DNA of 64,000 nt from Naumovozyma dairenensis CBS 421 (taxonomy: Eukaryota; Ascomycota; Saccharomycetes; Saccharomycetales; Saccharomycetaceae), in contig NC_016480.1 of NCBI RefSeq assembly GCF_000227115.2, positions 1,302,001-1,366,000 on the forward strand, written 5' to 3'. A program made the position numbers and the translations under genes. Shown here piece by piece: positions 23,901 to 29,549 of the stretch. Each line of letters opens with the position of its first letter. The first letter of the stretch is position 1. The notes beneath the pieces were generated by a model, which did no database searches, was not told the DNA's origin, and saw nothing but the letters and a program-made list of their open reading frames with translations.

Positions 23901-24160
23901 GCCATATTATTTGATGAAAGACATTCGGAACCCGCTATTATGGTAAAATCATTGTTTGACTCGTTTACATTTATCAATATTGTATTAGCATTTATAGAAT
24001 TAAGGTCTGGATTCAGAAATGAGCTTAAATTAGGAGTATATTTCTCCGTTATTTTAATTTTTATAATGTCCTTTTGATTGTTTATTTCGCCATCGACTAT
24101 TTTATGAACGATAAGATTAGCACAGAAATCGACTAACTCTTCAAAGAGCTGTTCTTCCAT
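11930..24160 (-). CDS. DYN1: Cytoplasmic dynein heavy chain
   Basis: The 4076-aa motor (S. cerevisiae Dyn1, 4092 aa) moves toward microtubule minus ends and positions the spindle at the bud neck. The tail occupies roughly residues 1-1350, followed by linker and AAA ring. Walker A motifs are GPAGTGKT (AAA1, about 1772), GDAGIGKS (AAA2, about 2050), GPPGSGKT (AAA3, about 2392) and GAECIGKK (AAA4, about 2733). Walker B motifs include CFDEFNR (AAA1), VFFCDEIN (AAA3) and LIIDESN (AAA4). The stalk coiled coils flank a microtubule-binding domain at about 3080-3210, with IKKQQLTEIRSMMHPP at its base. The frame is uninterrupted over 12.2 kb. AAA4 lacks the usual Ser/Thr after GK. It is divergent from RHO4. 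Confidence 0.98.
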   Translation of the reverse strand: MEEQLFEELVDFCANLIVHKIVDGEINNQKDIIKIKITEKYTPNLSSFLNPDLNSINANTILINVNESNNDFTIIAGSECLSSNNMAEEGIHSLVLIIKNRDTIDVQKPLTSQLSALFLPQSENYESLITMLNFKIGSMFNVTKSVALENTQVIPQPPQIIDDVDDYISAIISEGADIDTWQEYLEQSRLDDFSFLNELQSKVNKWHKEISAFISITPNVKNISLNSELQLWSHMEASLSDLLTQLGTPDIMITLQILLHAKRVHLIDDAILLTPVSEKLKLLRDYIKFLTSFPKEFFDNSNTFEQIDTVVEDIHLTFHKLRYTKYPIERSLLLIQDISNQLIIKLLELISGAFNAPYTSFKKYMNSTSTILEKWDEVLQDCLLFLRESKRKSSESVILPKSFNYILSNIRKNTKDMRDLRKQHSKLQKVLTRINYEGYDTDLQQLYYPLTKVGLQKETFLSDWNAAHSFYQRRLIELEKKLINILKSTLAGKTASEEIIQELLRFKPLMDVNPRIKFQIKKYQQFLQNSIKKEIALLEDKHLLSKGIEGVARIGEISPLGVAINNDYQIKVRIERIIKRMEYLLGKDWRDTSDGSFIFNKYLTMEKSLGPEYRIENWIQGFPKQLSDIQDVSVIKILKEDKNSFQLQVNFDFTIVTILKDVRYLQYMDHDIPLHIINVTNSNKHICPHAIQILEQIQTFYSLLNELRTCKYTNPIFKKDIQLIWDLIEVAVTTPWSSLFTINRSLDGDVSQSDFIIELEDRISHVLNKFPFFEELEDKLKVLFESAVSNSTSLKDIEKIIPQVRSLVDAIPYISSEDVTNYEIYLDSIISELVYDFLKQQLKNLQFTEKIVTLTFKNGCVETSPGLQEIKTSWLEEIDTLLFQAVNISKVQKGNTSVNDPSKFLLLYKELKGEISCSVHELESIHLAAIEYLEQWRRNERMWDLNELAVTTLIGSDIKKSYSLLKDFFFSNQQFEQLQFKTKIGNLLTFQNQTAYAYISAKYNYWQQFLRDILVDLYMRNVASFLTSIKTYYTKLERISGHSSSLPDITELVQTINSAKTDKTSIEETVQLYQSINQLLSRYRIRRPIDYIYIEQVEGDVAMLNELASRKERLLQERRTEISSLLQRESQSLKEYCQSMLEDWENKKPVADDIVPQEALAITSVFKLTFHEIQSKSELIDNASKLLSLPLTIHIDTAGILDELTRYENAWLSIDDLWRKVETLMEQKWIDTDINHTILIARKISVHTAELSPNVTHFLAYQKINDHIKNLLKAHKILILLKDAALKPRHWKSIFQLLGGNSIKGSVLEEGTFSLRKLIEGTLFLYESDVNNIIEQAQKEYTVEKSLDRIKRFWETAQYTFSANMVGIRIVQEWDGLQDACITDLDELSAMKNSRYFNIFEQTSLDLEAKLTEFSLLQSSWIECQFYWLDLYGIIGKTEEMQKLLPLETTKFRNVTQEFKSFTARVASFTAALDTLHIPNVLTLLQNILDSLFLIKSSLNDFLEKQRKLFPRFYFLGNEDLLKLIGSNGNLHDISKYMVKMYATIDQVVVSGNIISGVQSPEGEVLTLHECVTVTPNSQTNIWLENLDKEIKLTLAGDVKKCLSKVRSGEMFLTLIDQFSFQVLLLAFQVSWTYKLEADHATIEIEDLIVEIKEQVAQLSSELRSSCESLRKKKLKLLLIEAKLYSSILTTLKEKNGIEEKQSIWMKMQRFFYHPEEKDPLKSITISQLTYTNYYGFEYIGVPERLIYTPLLMNAFSALTNSFQQGYGGHFFGPAGTGKTESVKALGQNLGKTVIVFNCDDTYDFQSMSRLLTGISQIGAWGCFDEFNRLDEKVLSAISQQIAMIQKGLLNKDENIVLMGNVEFLHPQTAIVITLNNEYEGRSQLPENLRKIFHEFSIKKADTKIIVDAILSIFGFTNSLVLADKLVTLFETLKKECSPQKHYDFGLRSIKKILKKCAQLLNLQPDIGHEQLIIESIHRILLPSLSKDDERIFITHLHEFFGDFPTLDDSEQFLQHLRNVCSENGMFFTDELAKKCLQLYNFQMSQDAIILLGDAGIGKSTILRLTLSSISALSGKKNIIYTIDTKVLSKEELYGRMNKATLEWTDGLFTSLIRDIHNDIIGTFRNAHIWIVFDSDIDPTYVETLNSVLDDNKILTLPNGERFKIPANLHLIFETTGVHYATPATITRCSLIWCNSTLLSSYPKFKAIFDSHSSKFLQKHGNDTNKFQDVTKIFDSIVTPELLEELISKSLKMDHIMPFDDIRACDTIIRLFFLFLERFYNKVMRKIDDNIRRKIIVKIKQIMLFSFTCGCKPECREEMINELNTKIKTAEDVEAITFTSDFDLVQVSSILPEVELDVSHVMLPDVIIPTAEILSQEIRYTELLEANKAIILCGPPGSGKTMTLNNMLLKSPKFKLVGMNFSKDTKISNVLRTLSRHTEYRRNANGSTLSPKDGTQTLVFFCDEINLTKPDAYNSQIVVLFLRQLIEKNGFWRTPENQWVTLERIIFVGACNPPSDVGRIPLAPTFIRHTCVVFVDYPRTDALRHIYKCYFKAILKLCPSFGNIAEDLSNCSVSLYNATKKSFTQSNYPHYVFSPRELTRLVRGFFNSLAEGPQQNLISLLKVWIYEAWRVFADRLTSKEDLALFQSNVTRLLEENFPYQDIDTINMNCLLFSDWLSIEYKEVSKEALFEFVQQRFQIFSEEEYDMPIVIYDEMLDHLLRIDRVFKQVQGHTMLIGAECIGKKIMTNFVAWLNGIIVLEPNIHRRYTLSDFDDFLRMVLTKCTLEERRVCLIIDESNILETAFLERMNTLLANADIPDLFQGQDYENLISKLQSKIKSMGLLLDTEQELYNWFTHEIARNLHVVFTISEPTGTNPFKMVSSPALFNRCVVNWMGTWSTKTMLQVANSLVTDIPRDYMDQTIPIDAIRIIPFEFNTFIDMLIGIVVLFDSSYFEDFDIGPKSPAHFVSAIRSLSHTFRNMHEQLEIERQFTINGLEKLTESVVKVQNLEKELSVKKSELEVKEQEARKTLDNLLFEQNESERKQEATEEIKIILEEREVEIINHRDLVIKELRLVEPAVLEARRGVQNIKKQQLTEIRSMMHPPVGVKLVLEAVCVILGRTYSTWRNIQQYISKDDFIRDIIQYDTISMMTPEMRVFVKANFLERSDFTFEAINRASKACGPLYQWVFAQVNYGEILERIEPLQQEVAIVEEETLKARARLLAAEEMIADLKESIEKSKNNYSGLIRDVEAIKGQIKVVHHNLERSKILVNNLTSEKERWDRNIKEYHSRTDNLIGTSILCAISSNYFGPLNEGQRNTKLKFLMDILNCCNLKYDKDVKSSYCNLNSTERARLIEDGLPDEEFLLEKMELAVHSEGKVLYIIDPSCQISDILGKFYGVRYVQISFLENGFVKRLENAIKFGGVVLIHNAEFYDPIISKLITGQFKKVGTRQIVQLGTNEIDVSPDFKLFLYSHASNLNIPTVLKTRTRIINFSIAKESIELQAVRIALTNEAPDVKQQKEELTKIGRDYKNLLKENEHQLLVQLNNSEGNILENDVLVTTLESLKAKSTEISKKLEESEHTMKKLNKFVEQYSLLGRHCFIVYSVLQKLSTIHWFYQFSIQQFLECVRSIFNGNFEANSGSSRIQGLIERLYKMTFSMFSPCLNSKNRNVLAAILYILYISIGHDDLPRISKEITAAIDCRKDKTLRLAPESATKELRHLFELLRDQSYNKIEKLICSYFDGSSSLEDRLKAHNRYGLIIGCEQNSDASFLVSDMADASERNLTVIPLGSSENSKYAEEEISRLQNQGGWLLLQNLQMSLDWVRSVLTTIIEDNRVLEDDPSKKEVKIFMTADLHGQELPISLLQHSYKTVYDDNKGLLESIKGYWFDSLLRKQDNSCGTRYINYRFLLTLFHAFVSCRSNLAPVGFSKTYDFNNQDYESCLKYLKHLVTLDVSENTCRYLLQYHIGTVIYGGKVDQFTDLQILQTICNEIFYVAGSSSPNDCGENVKVQIPGIDLKKSLLFESPEAVSDFLNSIEEPSSPLSDWLGIGEKYVQKYTDLRAQQIFTEVAGIFQKLAA

Positions 24161-24548
24161 ATCGTATTTATAGACGTGATTAATCGGGCTTCCTTAGATT
24201 GGCAGACTTTTTCTCTTTTTGTTCTTGATTTGATTATAAGAGCAACCTATGTATGGAGAGTATTGTAAAGGTTTGTTTATTTATTTATGTTTATTTACAG
24301 TGTAAATTTAACAGATCCAACATCTCCGAGAATAATGGCGGCTCGAGCAATTATGGTTTTGAGCCGCTAATTACAAGGGAAGTTATAGGCAATTAAGAAT
24401 TAGGGAATGAAAGACTACAAAAGAAGGACCCCAACATCCTATATATGAAAGGATAGAATATATTGGGTAGGCTGATGAACACAGAGATTAATATAATTAA
24501 CTAATACCAATAATATTATAATAAAAAAAAAGGGCTAAGCAAAACGGC
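24161..24548. other. Divergent promoter region DYN1/RHO4, with ARS-consensus match
   Basis: The 388-base spacer holds both promoters. ATTTATGTTTA at 24283-24293 matches the S. cerevisiae ARS core WTTTAYRTTTW exactly, within a T-rich run. TATATA at about 24440 may be a TATA element. A GGCGGCTCGAG segment lies near 24341 and AGCCGC near 24362, two GC-rich islands with partly inverted GCGGCT sequence. Confidence 0.5.
24283..24293 (+). promoter_or_regulatory. ARS consensus match (candidate replication origin)
   Basis: The 11-mer ATTTATGTTTA fits WTTTAYRTTTW with no mismatch, and the extended flank TTTATTTATGTTTATTT fits the 17-bp form except for one base. It lies in an intergenic, AT-rich setting. 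Single matches are common by chance in AT-rich yeast DNA, so origin activity is unproven. Confidence 0.35.
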
Positions 24549-25436
24549 ATGACAATAGAGGAACCGAAAAGAACAGACAATCTTACTCTATACTCGAAGA
24601 AAGAACATCTTTATAACCAATCAATTTCTTCAGAAGTTGCATCAACAACCCCCTCTATAGAGGAAAAGTGGAAACCGAAGTTGTCCTCAGCATTTGCGAG
24701 AACTTTATCTAGTATCCCTAGTTATGAACAAATGAAAAAAGATCACAAAGTGGCAGACTACCACTTAAAGATTGTCGTAGTGGGAGACGGTAACGTTGGA
24801 AAGACGTGTCTATTGATATCTTATGTAAATAATGAATTTCCTACAGATTATATACCTACTGTGTTCGAGAACTATGTGACAAGTGTAAATATGCCTAATC
24901 GAGAAGTGATTGAGTTAGCATTATGGGATACAGCAGGCCAAGAAGAATACAACAGACTGAGGCCCCTTTCATATACAGATGTTGATGTATTGATGGTATG
25001 TTATAGTGTGGATAATAAAACGTCCTTAGAGCATGTAGAAGAATTGTGGTTCCCCGAGGTTAGACATTTTTGTGGGAAGACTCCCGTTATGCTTATTGGA
25101 CTGAAATCAGATTTATATGCTGAAGATAAAGGGGAGGGTCTTGTTGAAACCAAACATGCCGAATTAATAGCTAAGAAGATGGGTGCATTTGTCCATCTTC
25201 AATGTTCAGCCAAGTCAAGGGACAATGTTGAAGAAGTGTTCAACAAAGCCATCGAGATTGTTCTCGGTGATTCTCGTGGGGATGGCAAAGCATCGAATTC
25301 TGTCTTGAAAAATCCGTTTAAAAAAAATGTATCAAAAAGAAGAAGCAATTTGGCCACAAGTTATGATATTAAAGTGGATAAACCTGTCCGAGCTAAAAAT
25401 GAACGATTTAAAGGTTCCAGATGTATCATAACTTAG
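24549..25436 (+). CDS. RHO4: Rho-type small GTPase Rho4
   Basis: The 295-aa Rho GTPase matches S. cerevisiae Rho4 (291 aa), which acts with formins and Rho3 in actin-cable assembly and polarised growth. A 70-residue N-terminal extension typical of Rho4 precedes the G domain. P-loop GDGNVGKT is at about residue 79, the effector region reads YIPTVFENYV, switch II is DTAGQEEYNRL at about 127, and LKSD is the base-recognition motif (N/TKxD variant). The basic tail ends in CIIT, a CAAX prenylation signal. Start: first ATG in frame, preceded by a purine-rich leader. It heads a RHO4-TRM2-RPS21-GLG1-TIF1-UTP30 series in S. cerevisiae order. Confidence 0.95.
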   Translation: MTIEEPKRTDNLTLYSKKEHLYNQSISSEVASTTPSIEEKWKPKLSSAFARTLSSIPSYEQMKKDHKVADYHLKIVVVGDGNVGKTCLLISYVNNEFPTDYIPTVFENYVTSVNMPNREVIELALWDTAGQEEYNRLRPLSYTDVDVLMVCYSVDNKTSLEHVEELWFPEVRHFCGKTPVMLIGLKSDLYAEDKGEGLVETKHAELIAKKMGAFVHLQCSAKSRDNVEEVFNKAIEIVLGDSRGDGKASNSVLKNPFKKNVSKRRSNLATSYDIKVDKPVRAKNERFKGSRCIIT

Positions 25437-25930
25437 ATCTTGGTATAAAAAAGCAATGCTACAGCTTATATTCATATATTAACATGATTCCCCGAAGGTA
25501 AAAAGTAAGAGATGGTATATAAAAACTCGAATAATTAATGTCAAAGGAAATTAAAACATCCGTAAAAGGTCTAATAATTAATAACTAATATGTATAATTT
25601 ATTATATATAAGACTATGTCACCTTATGCACATGATACTGGTTCCTATCCTTATGGATTGCTCAACTTGAAGTGTTATTGTCCATTTTTTTGCTACATTT
25701 CCCACTATAAACATCGTTAACGTTAACTTATGACTATAAATAAATAATAACGTGCGCGAAGATTAGGATTCCAATTATACGCGGAGAAAATTTTCTGTCA
25801 CAGATGCAGTGTTGACAAAATAGAAGAAAATAACATTCATCGAATTCTTCATCTCATCGCTTACTAAATAACTCAACGGATCAACCTTTTAACCCATAAC
25901 GTGATACAAATAAGAGCCATATAATCAAAC
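25437..25930. other. Spacer between RHO4 and TRM2
   Basis: The 494 bases carry the RHO4 3' end and the TRM2 promoter. A PAC-type CTCATCGC (25853-25860) lies 71-78 bases upstream of the TRM2 start. GAAAATTTTC near 25788 resembles an RRPE half. No ORF or RNA gene is evident. Confidence 0.5.
25853..25860 (-). promoter_or_regulatory. PAC motif upstream of TRM2
   Basis: CTCATCGC is the reverse complement of GCGATGAG, the PAC motif of yeast ribosome- and tRNA-production genes, bound by Dot6/Tod6. Its position 70 bases from the ATG of a tRNA methyltransferase fits that regulon. Confidence 0.55.
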
Positions 25931-27730
25931 ATGGAATTATTTAAGAGAGGCTCGTCGAAATTACTTAGGTTTCTTCGTCTTCAGAAACCTACAACTATGC
26001 CAACATCTTCCTCTTCTTCTCCAGTATCAGTTCCTCATACTGAAAAAACTAATCTAAACCCAAAAAGATCGTTATCAAAAGTATCCACCGCTGAATCTAC
26101 AAAAATCCCAAAAAACAAGAGCTCAAANAAAAAGATAAAACTTAAAAAATACAGGACTAAGAAAGTTGATCCCACGTCACCTTTAGGAGTATTACAGTTT
26201 GAAATTGATGAGTTATTATCTGAACAAAATTTAACTCGTGAACAAATTTCAAACAATGTTACCTCAATTTTAAATGATTTTCCTAAATATGATGGTCCTA
26301 TAACAAAACAATATCATCGTGAAGTTAGAAATGTCAAAGTTTTAAAATTAAGTTCCAACGGTGATGGTCTAGCTATTATCGATAACCCTGTTGAGAAAGA
26401 CAAGAAGCAAATTGTTACCATCCCATTCGGTTTGCCTGATGATGTTGTTGATATCAAAGTGTTTAAAACACACCCAACTTATGTGGAAAGTGATCTTCTA
26501 AATGTTGTGGAGAAATCATTAATTAGGAAAGACGAATTAATCAAAGATAAATATTTTGGTAAAGCATCAAGCAGTCAATATGATTTCTTAAATTACCAAA
26601 CACAGTTGGAGATAAAGAAAAATACTATTTATAACGCTTATAAATATTTTTCTCCTAATCTGTTGTCTGAAGGATTATTACCGGATATCAGTGATACTGT
26701 CGCTTCACCTTTACAATATGGTTATAGGACTAAGATAACTCCACATTTTGATGTGCCAAGAAGGTTGAAAACTTTAGAGGAGAGACCACCTTTAGGATTT
26801 GGACAAAAGGGAAGACCAAAATGGAGAAAAGAAACTCTTCATGTAGGTGGTGATGGACCGATTTTAGATATTGAAGAGTGTTCCTTGGCCACTGACATTA
26901 TAAATATTGGTTTGAGAAATGAAAGAAGGAGGTTTGCAGATGAATTTAAAAAATACAAGAAAGGAGCAACATTCTTATTAAGAGAAAACACAATTATTTT
27001 GGATCCATCAAAGGATATAGACGAACAACTAGGCGAAGGGTCTAGAGATGAAAACGGTAAAGTTAGCTTTATTGAAGTCGATGACAAAAAGCATAACGTT
27101 AAATTGGCTAAGACATGTGTTACTCATCAAAGACAAATCGTGACAGAATATGTCGATGGGTACACCTTCAACTTTACAGCAGGTGAATTTTTCCAAAATA
27201 ACAATTCAATTTTACCCGTAGTTACTAAATATGTTCGTGATAACTTACAACTTCCAAACTCGAAAGAAAATGAACCACGTTACTTAGTTGATGCCTACTG
27301 TGGATCCGGTTTATTCAGTATTTGTAGTTCCAAAGGTGTTGACAGAGTTATTGGTGTAGAAATATCAGCGGATAGTGTTTCTTTCGCAGAAAAGAATGCT
27401 AAGGCAAATGGGATTAAGAATTGTAAATTCATTGCTGGTAAAGCAGAAAAACTCTTTGAATCAATTGATACACCAAATGACAAAACGTCAGTTATTTTAG
27501 ATCCTCCAAGAAAAGGATGTGATGATATCTTTTTAAAGCAATTGTCAACATATTATCCTGCAAGAATTGTCTATATTTCTTGTAATGTACATTCACAAGC
27601 CAAAGATATTGAATACTTCATCAAAGAAACTGAAATGGGTCACAATTATAAAGTGGAAAGTATTAGAGGTTTTGATTTTTTCCCTCAAACACATCATGTA
27701 GAAAGTGTTGCTGTTTTGACAAGAATATAA
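25931..27730 (+). CDS. TRM2: tRNA (uracil-54) C5-methyltransferase Trm2
   Basis: The 599-aa enzyme makes m5U (ribothymidine) at position 54 of the tRNA T loop, using AdoMet. S. cerevisiae Trm2 is 639 aa. The Rossmann fold starts with LVDAYCGSGLFS near residue 452. LDPPRKGCDD (about 523) and YISCNVHSQA (about 547) are the signature motifs; the Cys in the latter is the expected catalytic nucleophile. FNFTAGEFFQNNNS is the conserved lead-in (Gln varies with Asn). The Ser/Lys-rich N-terminus resembles a mitochondrial or nuclear targeting extension. Base 26128 is N, in the third position of codon 66, which could be Lys or Asn. The frame is intact. Confidence 0.95.
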   Translation: MELFKRGSSKLLRFLRLQKPTTMPTSSSSSPVSVPHTEKTNLNPKRSLSKVSTAESTKIPKNKSSXKKIKLKKYRTKKVDPTSPLGVLQFEIDELLSEQNLTREQISNNVTSILNDFPKYDGPITKQYHREVRNVKVLKLSSNGDGLAIIDNPVEKDKKQIVTIPFGLPDDVVDIKVFKTHPTYVESDLLNVVEKSLIRKDELIKDKYFGKASSSQYDFLNYQTQLEIKKNTIYNAYKYFSPNLLSEGLLPDISDTVASPLQYGYRTKITPHFDVPRRLKTLEERPPLGFGQKGRPKWRKETLHVGGDGPILDIEECSLATDIINIGLRNERRRFADEFKKYKKGATFLLRENTIILDPSKDIDEQLGEGSRDENGKVSFIEVDDKKHNVKLAKTCVTHQRQIVTEYVDGYTFNFTAGEFFQNNNSILPVVTKYVRDNLQLPNSKENEPRYLVDAYCGSGLFSICSSKGVDRVIGVEISADSVSFAEKNAKANGIKNCKFIAGKAEKLFESIDTPNDKTSVILDPPRKGCDDIFLKQLSTYYPARIVYISCNVHSQAKDIEYFIKETEMGHNYKVESIRGFDFFPQTHHVESVAVLTRI

Positions 27731-28184
27731 TTTTTGCCCGATTTTTTGGACTTTTTATAGACTATGTATTATTATTATTGTTATTTTGTATATTATATCA
27801 GGTTAATTTACATGACATAACATTCTTCAACTGGATCCTCTGTTATAAAATATCTTACTGTCTTGATCGACGAATTAGTGGATGGATTTAAGAATGGTTT
27901 ATTTTTACATATTGTTCATCATCCCGGTCGGGAAGACAGTCAAAAGATAAATGAAACATCAGTACATTTTGAAAACATCACCCATACATATCAAAACATT
28001 TTTTTCTAAAAAATTATCGATCCTGCTCAAATTTACCGTATGAGATGATGAGCATGTCCGTAATATCAGAAAATAATGAACCTTGAAAGGCCAACCTATA
28101 CAAGAATTTCAATAGGAAATGTTAAGATATGATACATTTTAGAGATTTTAAGAGGGCAACGAAACGTAACCGAAAGAAGCCAAT
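27731..28184. other. RPS21 promoter region
   Basis: The 454 bases between TRM2 and RPS21 exon 1 contain a Rap1-type site at 27979-27990, followed by a T-rich tract, the standard layout of ribosomal-protein promoters in this family. A short GC inverted repeat, TCCCG-GT-CGGGA, lies at 27922-27933. Confidence 0.6.
27979..27990 (+). promoter_or_regulatory. Rap1-type site of the RPS21 promoter
   Basis: CACCCATACATA fits the Rap1 consensus ACACCCATACATTT in its core. It is about 200 bases upstream of the RPS21 ATG and is followed by a T-rich stretch, as at other yeast ribosomal-protein genes. Confidence 0.65.
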
Positions 28185-28857
28185 ATGGAAAACGATAAGG
28201 GTCAATTAGTATGTTAATTGCTCGAAATTCTAAACTAGCTAGTCCAACTATTCACGATGTACCATGTTATTGAGAATGATAGGATTTTACATAATATACG
28301 GCAGCACCAATAGGCAAACTAAGGATATGCATTAACTGTTTGAAGAATAATCGTTAATAGTATCCCGTGAAACCACTAGAGTCTATAAGAAAGAGATGGG
28401 GTTGATTTTTTCATAATGATACATTTACTCTCCAAAACTAATCAAAGAATGCACGAGATCTCCTAAACTCGTAGATAACCAACCAAACAACGCCACAAGT
28501 TATGACATTTTGGCTAGACTATCTATGAAATATCCTCACATAAGTTATTATGTTCATATCTTTACTAACAAACGATTTTTTGAATTTTTAATTTCAATTT
28601 ATTCCTTTTTTTTTAGGTTCGAACTTTATGTTCCAAGAAAATGTTCTGCCACTAACAGAATTATCAAGGCTGATGATCATGCCTCTGTTCAAATCAACAT
28701 TGCCAAGGTTGACGAAGAAGGCCGTGCCATCCCAGGTGAATACATCACATACGCTTTAGCCGGTACTGTCAGAGCCAGAGGTGAAGCTGATGACTCTTTG
28801 AACAGATTGGCTCAAAACGACGGTTTGTTGAAGAACGTCTGGTCTTACTCCCGTTAA
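28185..28857 (+). CDS. RPS21: Ribosomal protein S21 (eS21), two exons with a one-base frame conflict
   Basis: Exon 1 (28185-28208) encodes MENDKGQL, identical to the start of S. cerevisiae Rps21. Exon 2 (28617-28857) encodes [14 protein letters not shown] through [10 protein letters not shown] and stop. eS21 is a small 40S subunit protein on the solvent side. The family protein is 87 aa, which needs 24 + 240 coding bases. Exon 2 measured from the canonical TAG acceptor is 241 bases: it starts GTTCGAACTT where GTCGAACTT would stay in frame. As written, splicing gives about 20 codons and then a TAA. All later codons are intact and strongly biased as in highly expressed genes, so a sequencing error is the simplest reading. 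Confidence 0.85.
28209..28616 (+). other. RPS21 intron
   Basis: The 408-base spliceosomal intron has a canonical yeast donor GTATGT (28209-28214), branch point TACTAAC (28563-28569), a T-rich tract and acceptor TAG (ending 28616), 47 bases after the branch motif. Its place after codon 8 matches the S. cerevisiae RPS21A/B introns. Confidence 0.93.
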
Positions 28858-28992
28858 GATATTCCAATAAATTTTTACTATTATATTTCGTTCCTTTTTT
28901 AAAAACATAATACACATTGTTCATTAAGACAAGTAGGAAATACTTGTATTAATGATCTTTATAAATTTATAGTCTATCTCAACATACGTATC

Positions 28993-29031
28993 ATTATTAT
29001 TATTATTATTATTATCATTATTATTATTATT
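28993..29031. repeat. ATT trinucleotide microsatellite
   Basis: An ATT repeat of about 12-13 units, interrupted once by an ATC, lies 135 bases after the RPS21 stop. It is non-coding and likely to vary in length. Confidence 0.85.
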
Positions 29032-29260
29032 GCATTGTTTTTACTAGCAGTATGAGTCTGCTTTTTGAATATAAAATAACTAAACGTAGTTTACCAAGCA
29101 CAGATGTTGTCTAGCGGTTAGTTCCTGTTGCCTGGACAGTTTCCCGAAAGAGGAATTACCTTTGACAGTTCTTAGTTTCCCCGCAGAAAGAGATCTGTTT
29201 GAAGCTCTCGGTACGTTTTTTTCCATCTTTTGAGAGACTGCACTTTGCCGAAAACGGACA

Positions 29261-29265
29261 AGGGG
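29261..29265 (-). promoter_or_regulatory. STRE (AGGGG) upstream of GLG1
   Basis: AGGGG is the complement of the Msn2/Msn4 stress element CCCCT, 285 bases upstream of the GLG1 ATG. Glycogen genes of S. cerevisiae are stress-induced. A 5-base motif alone is weak evidence. Confidence 0.3.
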
Positions 29266-29427
29266 TTAAAGAATTAGTCGAAAGGTAAACTCAATGTTTA
29301 CCTTTTTGAACGCTACGTTAAGTTCTCTTTGAAACCTTAATTTTTGGGTAAGGTAGTGGGAAGAATTGGACATATCTAACGACAGCAACAATGTTCCTCG
29401 AATTTTTGTTGACTGTTTTCAAGAAAC

Positions 29428-29434
29428 TATATAA
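29428..29434 (+). promoter_or_regulatory. TATA box of GLG1
   Basis: TATATAA fits the yeast consensus TATAWAWR core and sits 116 bases before the start codon, within the usual yeast range. Confidence 0.5.
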
Positions 29435-29549
29435 CAGGAATAGACAGAATCTCACTTAAGTACTTGTTATTCTCTGCTTAAACCTTACGGTTCTTGAGTA
29501 GAGTCCATATTAGCAGTCTCTACAAACAACAATTTCCATTTTATGAAAT

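Larger units (their letters stand above)
28858..29549. other. Spacer between RPS21 and GLG1
   Basis: This 692-base spacer contains an imperfect ATT trinucleotide run (28993-29031), an AGGGG stress element (29261-29265) and a TATATAA box (29428-29434). A tRNA-like phrase, TCTAGCGGTTAG near 29111, has no matching box B. A short ORF overlaps the GLG1 start at 29543. Confidence 0.5.

Noticed and set aside
28035..28110. GATGATGA that resembles a C/D snoRNA C box
   Set aside because: No D box (CTGA) with a terminal stem is found at a suitable distance downstream.
29105..29175. tRNA-like phrase TCTAGCGGTTAG near 29111
   Set aside because: It resembles a box A, but no box B (GGTTCGANTCC) follows at a tRNA distance and the flanks do not pair as an acceptor stem.
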